Shown one piece after another: positions 53,553-63,480 of a stretch of DNA of 64,000 bases. Position numbers and translations under genes: made by a program. Under the pieces are notes generated by a model. That model had not been told where the DNA came from and made no database searches. It saw only the letters and a program-made list of their open reading frames with translations. This DNA is from Pictodentalium vernedei (Eukaryota; Mollusca; Scaphopoda; Dentaliida; Dentaliidae): NCBI GenBank assembly GCA_031216915.1, contig CM062288.1:183112596-183176595 (forward strand), written 5' to 3'. Position 1 is the stretch's first letter. Each line of letters opens with the position of its first letter.

Positions 53553-53650
53553 AAAACAGTTTTTGACTGAATGCTGGGAAGTTAGGAGGGAGAGTGGGGG
53601 TGGGGGTGGGGGGAGTATGGGTTAATGTAGGTCTCCTCGTTCGAGGGCTC
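53553..53650 (+). pseudogene. Relic of the esterase LINE 3' end
   Basis: CAGTTTTTGACTGAATGCTG, then a purine-rich stretch and CTCCTCGTTCGAGG, parallel the last 90 bases of ORF2 and the start of the 3' UTR in copies A-C (CAGTTTATATCTGAATGCTG). Strongly diverged, so an old insertion or a segment co-opted by the hAT-like element. Confidence 0.55.
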
Positions 53651-53904
53651 TATATCTTATGTGGAAGTTGCATTGGGCCAATGTTTTGGGAGACAGCGAA
53701 AAGTTTGTTTTGTTTGTTTTCTTTGGGGGGATGGCATCCACGTGACTACGCCACTGGTATGCAAAAGCGGCAGAGCTGCTGTATGGGAACAAAGTGGGAC
53801 GTGGCCCACGCCCCCACGCAGGCGAGTTTCAAGATTATTATTTTTCCATTTGAAACTATGAAAATGTATCAAAAACAAGATAAATCAGTCTTTCTTCGTA
53901 GCTC

Positions 53905-54765
53905 CTAATCTTCTGCATCTTCATCAACTTCCACTTTGAATGATTTTGCCATTAGGTCGTTGAACAGAAATTTTCGCTCTTCCAAGGCGTATTACGGGGA
54001 TTCCTCAGTCATTGGATCCTTGCAAAACGTCTTAATCCTTTACCCAACGCAGAAGATATCAAAATTTATTATTTTAAATATAATTTTTTCAAATTTTTCA
54101 AAAAATTTCAACAAAACCATATCATGTGACCCCTCGTTGGAACGAGCTCGTCGAGCTCGTTCCAACGAGGGGTCACATGATATGGTTTTGTTGAAATTTT
54201 CTGAAAAATAATATTTTTTCAACTACTGAATTTGCATATTACGCGGGCGGATGCGGCCGATTCGTTGGGTAAAGGGTTAATGTGCCGAAGTGCTGTCTGT
54301 TGCTTCAGCTGCCTCTTCTATATCCATTGCATTCTCGATATACTTGTTCATGAGCTTGTCAGAATCTTCTTGGTATTCGTTGTATGCACATATAACGATA
54401 TTTCTCATTGGATTAATATAATCGTTCACTGGTTCTTCTTCTTCTTTTTGGGCTCTAGATAGTTCCGACTCCGAATCTTCCATTGGTGAATAGTTTCTTG
54501 GTGAACAATGAGAACAGGATTGCACTGCACCCGCTCTCTTCGAAGGGTAGAACACAAATGAGAATTGTGTTACTCGCACGTCATTTTTATAGACCGGGGA
54601 TAATACATTGACGACGAGTTTGAGTAACTTCCCCGAAAAAACTACTTTCTGTATGATCCGTCTATTTCTCGGATACGATAGTTGATCCTTTGGTAAGGTA
54701 GCCTCCGAATTTGGTGTTTGTATGGAATAAGCTGAACACTCTCGGTTTCAGTTAATGGCATATTA
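53905..54765 (-). pseudogene. Family Z relic, copy 2, split by a PB-2 MITE
   Basis: Open on the minus strand from about 54765 to the MITE at 54280, then continuing beyond it to a TAG at 53907-53905. No ATG opens it, so it is probably a later exon. In order: a basic hydrophobic segment (RNRRIIQKVVFSGKLLKLVV), FSFVFYPSKR, CSHCSPRNY, an acidic stretch, LMNKYIENAMD, then past the MITE ALEERKFLFNDLMAKSFK and an acidic end. The MITE removes continuity. The parallel with 17030-17557 shows a dispersed family. Function unknown. Confidence 0.55.
54032..54280. mobile_element. PB-2 MITE, copy 4
   Basis: TTAA ends (54032-54035, 54277-54280); left TCCTTTACCCAACGCAGAAG, right GATTCGTTGGGTAAAGGG. The core palindrome around GGAACGAGCTCGTCGAGCTC is perfect over more than 25 bp per arm. 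Youngest-looking PB-2 here. Confidence 0.9.
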
Positions 54766-54929
54766 TAATTCAATAGAGTCTTGGCACAATCACATATGCA
54801 TTGTATCAAATTATCATTAGGCGTCTTGTTATTTCGCTATGATGCACTCAGTGTCTTCGGTGATGTAGGAAGCACATCTACACAAACAGGTAATCAAATC
54901 TTCACATACTGTTTGTCTGATAACCACAC

Positions 54930-55160
54930 CTATTCCATGTCTGCATCACACACAAATTCTAATTCTTCTTTATTTCTCTCCATCATCGGTCGCGGTTCTT
55001 CATTATCTCTCTGTGGATGGTCATCGTGGTTGGGCTCCGTTCTTCTTTGGCAGTAATTGTCTTCACGTCTCTTTGCGACATCCCTTCTGGAATACATTTT
55101 GGTACAATATCTGCAAGGGAACTTTCTCTTTTTAGAGGGATGTCTCGTGTCTTCTGACAT
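54930..55160 (-). pseudogene. Candidate family Z upstream exon with C2H2/C2HC-like finger
   Basis: 76 codons from ATG 55160 (MSEDTRH) to TAG. A basic start (SKKRKF) precedes CRYC, followed 16 residues later by a third Cys after a basic helix. This resembles half a C2H2 finger ending in Cys instead of His. A Pro/Arg/Glu-rich acidic tail follows. It lies on the same strand 165 bases upstream of family Z copy 2, so it may be its first exon. That link is inference. No splice site is convincing. Confidence 0.4.
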
Positions 55161-55370
55161 TATCAGGCCCCAAAAATATACCGTAAACAGTATTTGCACA
55201 GAAATGGAAACATGTCATTACTCGACGACGGTCAGCAGACAAATGATGAAAATGCAGATTATCCTTTTTTATACCACTCCCAACCCAAGTACATGGATGA
55301 AGATGTCAGATAAATATCCTCCAACAGGTATCCTCAAGTAATACATCACCACGTCATAAGTATCCTCAAA

Positions 55371-55614
55371 TACAGTACGGCAGCCGTTGACCGGTCACTT
55401 TCCACGGATGGGCAATACTTCACGCAATAATATTAGATTCCAAACACTATTTATAGGAATAATCATCAAAAATTTAATTAATGAAGCACCGGGTACAACC
55501 CGGTGCTTCATTAATTAAAATTTTGCTGATGATAATTTTTATTAACTGGCAAACGCATGCGTGGATATCACTACCCACGCGTGGATACGATCAGCCCACG
55601 GGGACTGTACTGTA
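55371..55614. mobile_element. Mariner-like MITE, copy 2, uninterrupted
   Basis: TA on both sides, ends CAGTACGGCAGCCGTTGACC and GGGGACTGTACTG, centre GAAGCACCGGGT-ACA-ACCCGGTGCTTC. 244 bp. Serves as the reference for the SINE-loaded copy at 30614. Confidence 0.85.
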
Positions 55615-55805
55615 CCTAGATGAGTCGTAAGAACATTTACTCCAAGAGGCAGTTAATATCATTACTCTTTAGCTCATTTGATGAAATCATCACCCCAGTT
55701 TCCTGGAACCCCACTTACAGCACCGGTACCATATCTTACAGTCGACAATCTGTCGGTACCCCTTTTTCCGAGATGAGTCTTCGAGTCACAAGAGCATTTG
55801 CTGCT

Positions 55806-56189
55806 AAGAGCAACTGCTTTTTTTCATATCGTGTCGGTGACAGTTTTACGGGTGGAGGAAGCCAGAGCACCGGGAGAGAACCACCGAGCAACGACGAGCA
55901 GCTGCCAGCTCCCCAACTTCGTAACACCGCATTGCAGCGCAGGCAGGGTTAGATTGGTTTAAGACATGCCCACCATCGACGTGCAGTACGCCTTAGTACA
56001 CGGCGTCAACGTGCCCTCATGTGGCCAATCGAGGTTAAGTGCGTTGCCCAAGGACACAACGCAGGGGTCCGAATCGATCGCTCAGACGGTTACCCATCCA
56101 AGGACTAACCGGGCTCGACGTTGCTTAACTTCGGTGATCTGACGAGAACCGGTTACCGCAACGCTACCGCGCCCCCAAGAGCAATTGCT
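55806..56189 (-). mobile_element. Full-length SINE with composite tRNA/5S head, minus strand
   Basis: Target duplication AAGAGCAACTGCT against AAGAGCAATTGCT (55806-55818, 56177-56189). On the minus strand it starts GGGGGCGCGGTAGCGTTGCG, the same opening as the tRNA-headed copies. It then switches into the 5S-like GTTCTCGTCAGATCACCGAA and GGATGGGTAACC, then the shared body. Shows the junction between the two head types. Confidence 0.9.
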
Positions 56190-56357
56190 CCCATTGCTCT
56201 TAAGCTCATTCGAGGAAATCATCATTCATATTTCCTGTCACCCTACCTATAGAATCTCTTTTTATGATATGTCTGTTGTCATAGAATCCGTTTTTTCGAA
56301 ATGAGTGCACGAGTTGTAATGGGATTTACTCCAGGACACAATTACTCTCTTTGCTCT

Positions 56358-56617
56358 TTAACCCTTTACCTAACATGAAAAGCAGACGACACTTGCAAAA
56401 AAAAAAAATTCTTGAATAACTATTTTTTTCATCTTTTGGTCTCAAAAACATAGGTTATGACCCCTCGTTGGAACGAGCTCGATGAGCTCGTTCCAAAGAG
56501 GGATCAAAACCTTTTTTTTTTTTTTTGCGACAAAAAATGAAAAAAATAATGAAAATTAATTGGCTATTTTTGAGAACAGCGCTGGCCATTTAGTCGTTAC
56601 GTTGGGTAAAGGGTTAA
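56358..56617. mobile_element. PB-1 MITE, copy 6
   Basis: TTAA ends with CCCTTTACCTAACATG and GTTGGGTAAAGGG. A/T runs near 56400 and 56510 are expanded and the right GGCCGGTTTTGGCC block is partly lost. Confidence 0.85.
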
Positions 56618-56743
56618 CTCATTCAATGAACTCACCACCCACGTTTTTAGGCGCACCACTTACAGAATCCCTTTTTATTACACGCCTGTTCTATGTAATC
56701 CCCATCTACAGAAACACCAAACCATGCTTAAAATAAAAATCTG

Positions 56744-57077
56744 TTCCGCACATATGTGCGGAAGTGAAATCGTTGACAGTCTATTTTTAAACAGAAGCGC
56801 ATTTTCACTGGAATTTTTTACAAATCGTGCAACGCAATTACAATTTGAATTGCTAGCGATTGCTGAAAATTGTTCCTTGAGTTCCAGTGTGTTCTATGTG
56901 CCAGTAGAGGACGAAATAGTAACACTGGTTCCCCTCACAATCACGCGTGTGATGGGTTATTCAATAAAGCACTTGTGCCATCGCGGAAGGATAAAACTCG
57001 ACGCCTGCAGCCTCTCGTTCTATCCTTCCAAGCTGAAACTCGTGCCATATGGATTAACCCATTCACACACGCGTGTC
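56744..57077. repeat. Palindrome and imperfect fold-back
   Basis: A perfect 20-base palindrome TTCCGCACATATGTGCGGAA at 56744, then a fold-back at about 56941-57077. Its arms are CACGCGTGTGATGGGTTATT against ATTAACCCATTCACACACGC, with an inner GGAAGGATA/TATCCTTCC pair. Possibly one unclassified fold-back element. An overlapping 149-codon frame is not called. Confidence 0.45.
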
Positions 57078-58218
57078 GTGTTGTGTATTTATGATCCAGA
57101 ATCCATTTTTCGAAGATTTGCTAGATCAAGCAGTCTGTACTCGACTGTTAGTAGTGCTGGAAACCAAGTATGATAGTGATATGAACTGAGATATGTAGCG
57201 ATTGTAGTGTAATGTTAGGCACTGATAATCGCAGTGTAAGAAGGTAATACTAATGGTATAAGGCTACAAGGATGGTAGAACACTACTCTAATCGTGAATA
57301 CAATAAAGGCTGATCATAGGATAGATAGCTGAAGTAGTGGTAGAAGCCAGTGGTGTGTTTACTGGGAGCTGAATATGAGCAGGGGGTTGTATATGAGCTA
57401 TACGGGGCCTAGGAGCTATGGGTCAAATAGGATCTAGGTATTGTATAGAGGTCATGTCGTAGGCATCCTAATATACCCAGATGAGTCGAAGACTCGTACG
57501 AAAAGTCAATATTTCGAGTAATTAGTCTATAGTTCATTTGCTCGATAAGATTCGATTCGTTAGAGCAATGGCTGTTCCAGTCAATGCTCGACTGAGTATT
57601 AACCTCCTTCTTGGGAACTTTGTAGTAGACTATGCTGCAGTAACCAGAGAATAAGGAAATCAAAAAAATGATTGGTAGAGGTCAAAGGTAGAGACGAGAT
57701 ATAACTAGGACTAGATAGACTGCTATGGCGAGAGTACCCAGGTATAGAAAAACGAGAATTCGGAAAGTTTTAGGTAAATTTTGGGGTTGCTTATGGTAAT
57801 TACTCATACTCCCATCGAGTAGAACGCATCCTCAGAAAAGCACCCCCCCCCCCTCCCACACACACACACACACAACCACACACACCAACACATTAAATCA
57901 AATTAGGAATAAACAAACGAGGATTCCGGAAGTTTGGGGAAATTGTCGAGTCCATTTGGGTAACTTGATATATTTCCATTCAATCGAACACATCCTCCAA
58001 ACAACCCCCCCCCCCCCCCGTACTAATTGGATGACTTTGGGTTATATAGCTGTCAAGTGCCATCATATAAACAAAGAGACGTACCGCTATGGAAATAATG
58101 TCACAACAACATGGCAACCAAAATGACGTAACTGGCTCACGTGACTATGACTTCACATGAGATCCTGCAGGAAACCATGCTGATGGGGGTCGTCGGGTAC
58201 ATGACATACTACTGGTAT
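57078..58218. other. Unassigned stretch with C runs and (CA)n
   Basis: C tracts near 57843 and 58005 and a CA repeat near 57858-57890. No gene supported. Confidence 0.45.
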
Positions 58219-58292
58219 ATTTCTTCTACTTCAATCATCCTTGAATACGAACGCTAGTCTTCGGTTTGGAAAATGACTGAAGTAGAAGAAAT
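58219..58292. repeat. Pre-miRNA-sized hairpin
   Basis: Arms ATTTCTTCTACTTCAATCA and TGACTGAAGTAGAAGAAAT with one mismatch; long loop of about 36 bases. Confidence 0.5.
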
Positions 58293-58632
58293 GGAGTGAA
58301 CCATTCATGAGCAGTCTGTGGCATGCACTCTAAAAATGGAGACAAGCGCGTGTTTGAACATTTGCTGTTTACGATACATGTCGTGACTCGAAAGAACGTC
58401 GTTAGCTTTTACAGGAAATAATACATTTATTGGTGGAGGCGGAAGCTTTTTGATCTGGAAGGGAGGGTACTATCAATGGGAGACCCACGAACTTAGTAAG
58501 AGAAGCTATGTTTGGGACCAATGCACCTCAGCTTTGAAAACACTCTTCTGTTGGTAGGTCTGATACTGAAAGATATTCTTAATGACTGATCATCTGTGAA
58601 CTAATTGCTTCTAACTGGCTTTCCATAAAAAG
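58293..58632. other. Unassigned stretch
   Basis: A lone GCACTCTAAAAATGG near 58325 resembles the CACTCTAAAAT MITE end. Otherwise nothing. Confidence 0.35.
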
Positions 58633-58721
58633 TTTCCTTTTGTTACTTTTAATAAACGAAAACAACAGACAGCTCAGGGAGTTGTCAATTGTTTTCGTTT
58701 CTTAATTGTAACAAAAGGAAA
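58633..58721. repeat. Imperfect hairpin
   Basis: TTTCCTTTTGTTAC pairs with GTAACAAAAGGAAA and AAACGAAAACAA with TTGTTTTCGTTT, around a central loop of about 22 bases. Confidence 0.6.
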
Positions 58722-58810
58722 TTTGCCTTTATGTTTTGTCCTAGATGTTTCGTCAATAATTATTTGCTTCTCAATTGGACCTTCATCGCCAATCTAATAA
58801 TTTCAAGTTG

Positions 58811-58930
58811 GGGCACGGTGGCTCAGTGGTAGACGGTTGGACTTCTTTGCTAGAGGTACCGAGTTCGATCCCCGTCCGGGACGACCCGCGGTATGTGTTT
58901 GGGCAAGAGTGTTTTTAAGCAATATGTAAG
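58811..58930 (+). mobile_element. SINE tRNA-like head fragment, plus strand
   Basis: GGGGCACGGTGGCTCAGTGG, then ACCGAGTTCGATCCCCGTCC and a decayed start of the body (GTGTTTGGGCAAGAG). The rest of the body and tail are missing. tRNA-like but with SINE-specific sequence after the B box, so not a tRNA gene. Confidence 0.8.
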
Positions 58931-59156
58931 TTTGTATTCTTCGCAGGGAATAGATTAGCAAACCTCACATCCTAAATGCTTATATTGAAGGAAAGGGCAG
59001 TGTCTGTATTATATGTCACGATGCATACACACACTGCTGTTATAATGAACAGATAAATAGTTATAGAACATCGAAGGATGGTGAAAACGTCGTTTTCTTA
59101 TATCTACGTGAATTTTTAACGGAGAATAATAGTGAAACGTAATAGGAAAAAAATGT

Positions 59157-59346
59157 ATAACCCTTTACCTAACGAATCGCCCGCATCCGCCCGCCTAATA
59201 TGCAAACTGAGCAGTTGAAAAAATCAATGAGTTCGTTCCAATGAGGGGTCACATGATATGGTTTTGTTGAAATTTTTTGAAAAATTTAAAAAAATTATAT
59301 TTAAAATAATAAATTTTGATATCGTTTGCGTTGGGTAAAGGGATAA
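59157..59346. mobile_element. PB-2 MITE, copy 5, reversed, internally deleted
   Basis: CCCTTTACCTAACGAATCGC at the left and TTTGCGTTGGGTAAAGGG at the right. The flanking TTAA has decayed to ATAA and GATAA. Only one half of the core palindrome remains (GAGTTCGTTCCAATGAGGGG). Confidence 0.8.
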
Positions 59347-59395
59347 AGCCAGTTTCTGTATTTTGAAACAACTCTACAAAAATGCCTGGAGTTCA

Positions 59396-59746
59396 TGAAA
59401 TGATTTATTTATTTATTGGGGTTTAACGACACTTTCGATAGCCAGGGTCACTTCGTGTCGGGACAGTTTTACGGGCGGAGGAAGCCGGAGTACCCGGAAA
59501 GAACCACCGAGCAACGGCGAGCAAATATCAGACACCCCAACATACTAACTCCACACAAGCAGTGTTAGCATTGATTGAAGACAAGTGCACCATCGATGTG
59601 CAGTTCGCCTTAGCACACAACGCCACCGTGCCCCCACGTGGGCAATTGGGGTGAAGTGTCTTGCCCAAGGACACAACGCGGTTGCCACAGGTGGGATTCG
59701 AACCACCTTTACCTGCTGAGCCACCGCGCCCCCTTGTGAAATGATT
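59396..59746 (-). mobile_element. Full-length SINE with tRNA-like head, minus strand
   Basis: Perfect 10-bp target duplication TGAAATGATT (59396-59405, 59737-59746). The minus strand starts GGGGGCGCGGTGGCTCAGCA with a B-box-like GGTTCGAATCC, then TTGTGTCCTTGGGCAAGACA and the shared body. Short (AATA)n tail. Confidence 0.92.
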
Positions 59747-60895
59747 CGCACATCGATGATACGATTCGCTAACATTTCGAAATTTAAATTTTTATATGAA
59801 ATTCCCATATCCTTAGTTTTAAATTTACTGATAGCTTTTGGGAGTTAAAGGGAAATAACTTTCCGGTAAATCTCTTCCAGTGACGAAAATTGTCAGCCCT
59901 GTGTGATAATAAATCACTCTTTTTCGGATCGGATCAGACAAACTTCCACCAGTGAGTCGAGATTTTCGCCTAAAAAGAAAACAAAATAGTCCCTCGGAAT
60001 CAATGTTCTCGTATTCCTTCCGTGAGGTTCTATAGTGATGCGGGGAGGTACACGGGAAGAGAATTTTGACCACCTGTACAATATGGGCGTGATTAGTTAA
60101 CTTGGTTGATGGGCTCTGAGAGCTGGAGTTATTTTGGTTTACTTAATTGTAGTATTTATGTTCTCACTATTTTTCACTAATTTTATAATTCTTTTATCAC
60201 CCACCCCCGCCACCACTGTCTACACCACCACCGGATATCAGGTTATTCTAAATTGGACAAGCTAATACGCAATTGGACAAATTATAGCATGGGATTTTCA
60301 TAAATTGACCCATTAAAGAGACCTGAGTTTTTCGAAAATCCATCCGTTATTTAGTATTGAATATTTCAGACATTATTGCAGGTTCAGAACTTTATTTTTA
60401 GCAATAGGATTGAAAGGACAATAAATTAAAAGTTGATGAAAAATTATCCCATCTGGTTCAATGACTTTCTACAATATTGCGACCGACCCGTTGGCGTCTG
60501 GGTTGGTATATGATCAGGGATATGTCTCCCAGACAAAACCAAGGGAAAGTATTTTTTTAAAAAAAACATTCATCTAACACACGGTCGTTGTTGTTAATCT
60601 CCATTTTGAAACTGAATCTCTAACCATCCAACTACTCTCCCCATCAGCCTGAACGATAACTCTGTAAAATTATTTTCATAAAGCACTAGTAAAGTTTCCG
60701 TTAATGGACCTCAGGGTTTAATTCGGGGATCCATTAAATGAATTTTTTCTTGTCCTTTTTTGTGTTCTTTTTTCTTAAAATTCGATTCATCTGGGTGAAA
60801 GCAGTGGTAAGGCAGATTACAGTTTTGTCCAATAGTCCAATAGTTGACATGTTCATACCAAGACTTTCGCATAGTTTGGTGATATGTGAGTCCGC
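59747..60895. other. Unassigned stretch
   Basis: About 1.1 kb, AT-rich, with no gene or repeat I can support. Confidence 0.45.
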
Positions 60896-60959
60896 GGCAA
60901 TTGGGAATGTCGTGATGAAAGCTGTGGCATTTTGCCACGGCTTTTAACATGACATTGCC
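60896..60959. repeat. Pre-miRNA-like hairpin
   Basis: Arms of about 28 bp: AATGTCGTGATGAAAGCTGT and ACGGCTTTTAACATGACATT with GGCATTTTGCC at the tip and a few mismatches, the shape of a miRNA precursor. Confidence 0.5.
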
Positions 60960-61478
60960 AAATGTCGTGAGAGATCTCGGTGGTTGTATACTCCTTGTGT
61001 GAAAAGTCCATTGAGTCACATGGATATGTGTACGAAAGAAATGTCAAGCAAATTCATATCACTTCGGGCATACATTGGAAACGTCGCTCCCCGATCCCTC
61101 CCAACCCCCTCCCCACCATCTCAAGATAATTACGATCTGTCTGCAGCCACCCAGCAACATATCAGGAATAGCAAATAAAAGTCAAATTCAAAATAGTAGC
61201 GGACCCAGGATTCTAAGTTTGAGAATTCGTCACATTTCAACCATCGATTATAATTCGAAGCATCATCCTATGCGCGTAGTGGTGAGCACGAGAGGGGTAT
61301 TCCACTCGAGATCGTTGGCGATGTCCACAGGCCTTCACGGGGAAAAAGTTTGGAAATGAAAGATTAATCTTGCATTTCTATGGCTTCTCTGCACATGACA
61401 ACAATGTTTTCCAGGCAAAGTATTCTCACAATTTTGTATAGACTCATTCAACTTTTGAAAAGGGAAATCAATTTGAAT
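60960..61478. other. Unassigned stretch
   Basis: No supported feature. Confidence 0.4.
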
Positions 61479-61717
61479 TTAACCCTTTACCTAACATGAA
61501 AAGCAGACGACACTTGCAAACAAAATTCTTGAATAACTAATTGTTTTCATTTTATGTCTCAAAAACATAGGTTATGACCCCTCTTTGGAGCGAGCTCGTT
61601 CCAAAGAGGGGGTCATAACCTGTGTTTTTGAAACAAAATATAATGAAAATTAATGGGCAATTTTTTTTTGTGAATAGCGCTGGCCGGTTTTGGCCGTTAC
61701 GTTAGGTAAAGGGTTAA
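61479..61717. mobile_element. PB-1 MITE, copy 7
   Basis: TTAA ends with CCCTTTACCTAACATG and GTTAGGTAAAGGG. Arms intact; the core is shortened (GGAGCGAGCTCGTTCC). Confidence 0.88.
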
Positions 61718-61768
61718 ATTCATAACGGCTAACAGGATACCCGCACAGGAACTATAGGTGTATGCTTT

Positions 61769-62466
61769 GGGGTATGTGTTATCCGCGATAACACCTGGGG
61801 CCGATACTATACAACTTTTACAAGTGTATTCTCTAGAATTGTATTTTCTATCTAGTAATATAACTGACTAAAATGGTTAAACAACGTCGAGCCCGGTTAA
61901 TCATTGGATGGGTGACCGTCTGAGCGATCAATTTGGACTCCCGCGTTGTGTCCTTGGGCAAGGCACTTAACCCCGATTGTAAACATGGAGGCACGATGAC
62001 GCCGTGTACTAAGGCGTACTGCACGTCGATGGTACGCATATCTTCAACCAGTCTAACCCTGCCTGTGCTGCAGTGTGGAGTAACGATGTTGGGGAGCTGC
62101 CAGCTGCTCGTCGTTGCTCGGTGGTTCTTTCCGGGTACTCCGGCTTCCTCCACCCGTAAAACTGTTACGGTCATGATTAGCCACTGTGCATAAGTATATG
62201 ACCTTAAACACCAATAAATAAATAAATAAATAAATAACTGACTAAAATGAATCATTAGCATTTCAAAAGATATGGCAATTCGTCAGCTGGCAAATTGCCA
62301 CATCTTTGAAAATGCTAATGATTCATTTCAACCCATTTTTAGTCATAACTAGAAAATACAATTCTAGAAAATACAATTGTAAAAGTTTTATAGTATTGGC
62401 CGCAGTGAACACACATTACACCCGATAGTGGATGTCCAAGTGTTATCGCAGATAATACCGTGTCCC
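61769..62466. mobile_element. Long fold-back element carrying a SINE
   Basis: Without the SINE, about 310 bases whose halves are inverted copies. GGCCGATACTATACAACTTT pairs with AAAGTTTTATAGTATTGGCC-type sequence on the right. Also paired are CTAGAATTGTATTTTCTA and its complement, and AATCATTAGCATTTCAAAAG with TTTGAAAATGCTAATGATTC near the tip. Terminal GTGTTATCCGCGATAACAC is itself palindromic. Superfamily unknown. Confidence 0.7.
61860..62249 (+). mobile_element. SINE with 5S-derived head, plus strand, inside fold-back element
   Basis: Perfect 16-bp target duplication ATAACTGACTAAAATG (61860-61875, 62234-62249). The head is 5S-like but starts slightly late (GTTAAACAACGTCGAGCCCG, TTGGATGGGTGACCG). 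Shared body, AATA tail. Its target lies within the left arm of the fold-back element. Confidence 0.93.
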
Positions 62467-63480
62467 TTAATCCCTGTGCTTGTGAAAAGAACAGAGAACT
62501 CGGTAACGTCTGCATCCCACGAGTACAACCTGAGTAACAACATGAACCTGTCGGTCCCATTTAGTCGAACAACCTCCTATCAAAATTCCTTCCTTCCATC
62601 AACTATTAGGTTGTGGAACACCTCACCTTCTGACATACGCGAAAATAACTCCTATACCAATTTACTTCATATATTAACAAAGACAAAATGTTTATTCCGA
62701 GTTTTTTTTCCAAAATTAATTCACGCATATCCCAAATACATCATCTTAAACTATACGCCTGGGTTGCAGCAACCTCAACGATCATTTATTCAACAGTCAT
62801 CTGACTAGTTCACCGCTTTGTAGCTGTGGCGAACGTGAAACAAGCCATCGTTTTATTTGTATGTCCAATATATTCAGAAATAAGAAGCTCAACTCTTCAT
62901 ATTCTTCCCAACAGAATAGATACTAACGTCCTCTTGTGTGGAAGTGTCCACAACCATGCTGAAGTAAATCGAATATTTGAATGCGTACATACATACGTTG
63001 CGGGAACAGGTAGATTCAGTCGTAATGTATAGATACCATGAGTGTAATGAGACGAGGCTTTCCGTAACGAGGCGGGAGGAAAGTGAAAAATAAAATGTGT
63101 CCTTCTGCGTCACGCAGTGGATCGAATCTCGCCTATGTTACTCACCCATTCAGCCTGGATAACATCTTTTCTCTTCCCTTATTCCATAATCACCCTTTCA
63201 CATACTCACTTTCACCAATTACATCAGTACCAGTCTACAATCTCACAGAATACTTGGTCCAGCCCACGAAAGGCAGTACAGATAACTTCAATATATATAG
63301 ATTTATTTCGCCAAATATTTCTAATTACAGTGTAATGTTCTTCGAGGAAACAGCCCATAAAAGCATTATGCATGCTGCTGGATCCATTTTCATGTATTTT
63401 TTTTTATGACAAATGTGTACCTTGTTTTACTGTCTATACCTTTTTTCTGTTTTTACATTGAAATAAATATTGTTTAAACT
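62465..63480 (+). pseudogene. CR1/L2-like LINE 3' fragment
   Basis: C terminus of an RT protein related to the 39-43 kb element. RTTSYQNSFLPSTIRLWN corresponds to RTQLYQSSFIPSVTDLWN there, a CGERET finger start follows near 62826, and the frame breaks once between. The 3' UTR ends AAATAAATATTGTTTAAACT, the same terminus as at 43665-43680. A typical 5'-truncated copy of a sister family. Confidence 0.82.

Larger units (their letters stand above)
52853..53764. mobile_element. hAT-like non-autonomous element, about 0.9 kb
   Basis: Ends CAGGCGAGTAGCC at 52861 and GACTACGCCACTG at 53756 match those of the 29.4-kb element. Flanks GTATGCGT and GTATGCAA agree at six of eight bases, a decayed 8-bp duplication. 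Inside lie a small frame with a P-loop-like motif (53377-53529) and a relic of the esterase LINE 3' end (53553-53650). Confidence 0.65.

Noticed and set aside
56724..57173. 149-codon plus-strand frame
   Set aside because: Lies across a palindrome and a fold-back repeat, so the reading is more likely incidental.
58811..58890. tRNA gene
   Set aside because: A- and B-box-like segments are present but the cloverleaf is incomplete and SINE sequence follows directly.
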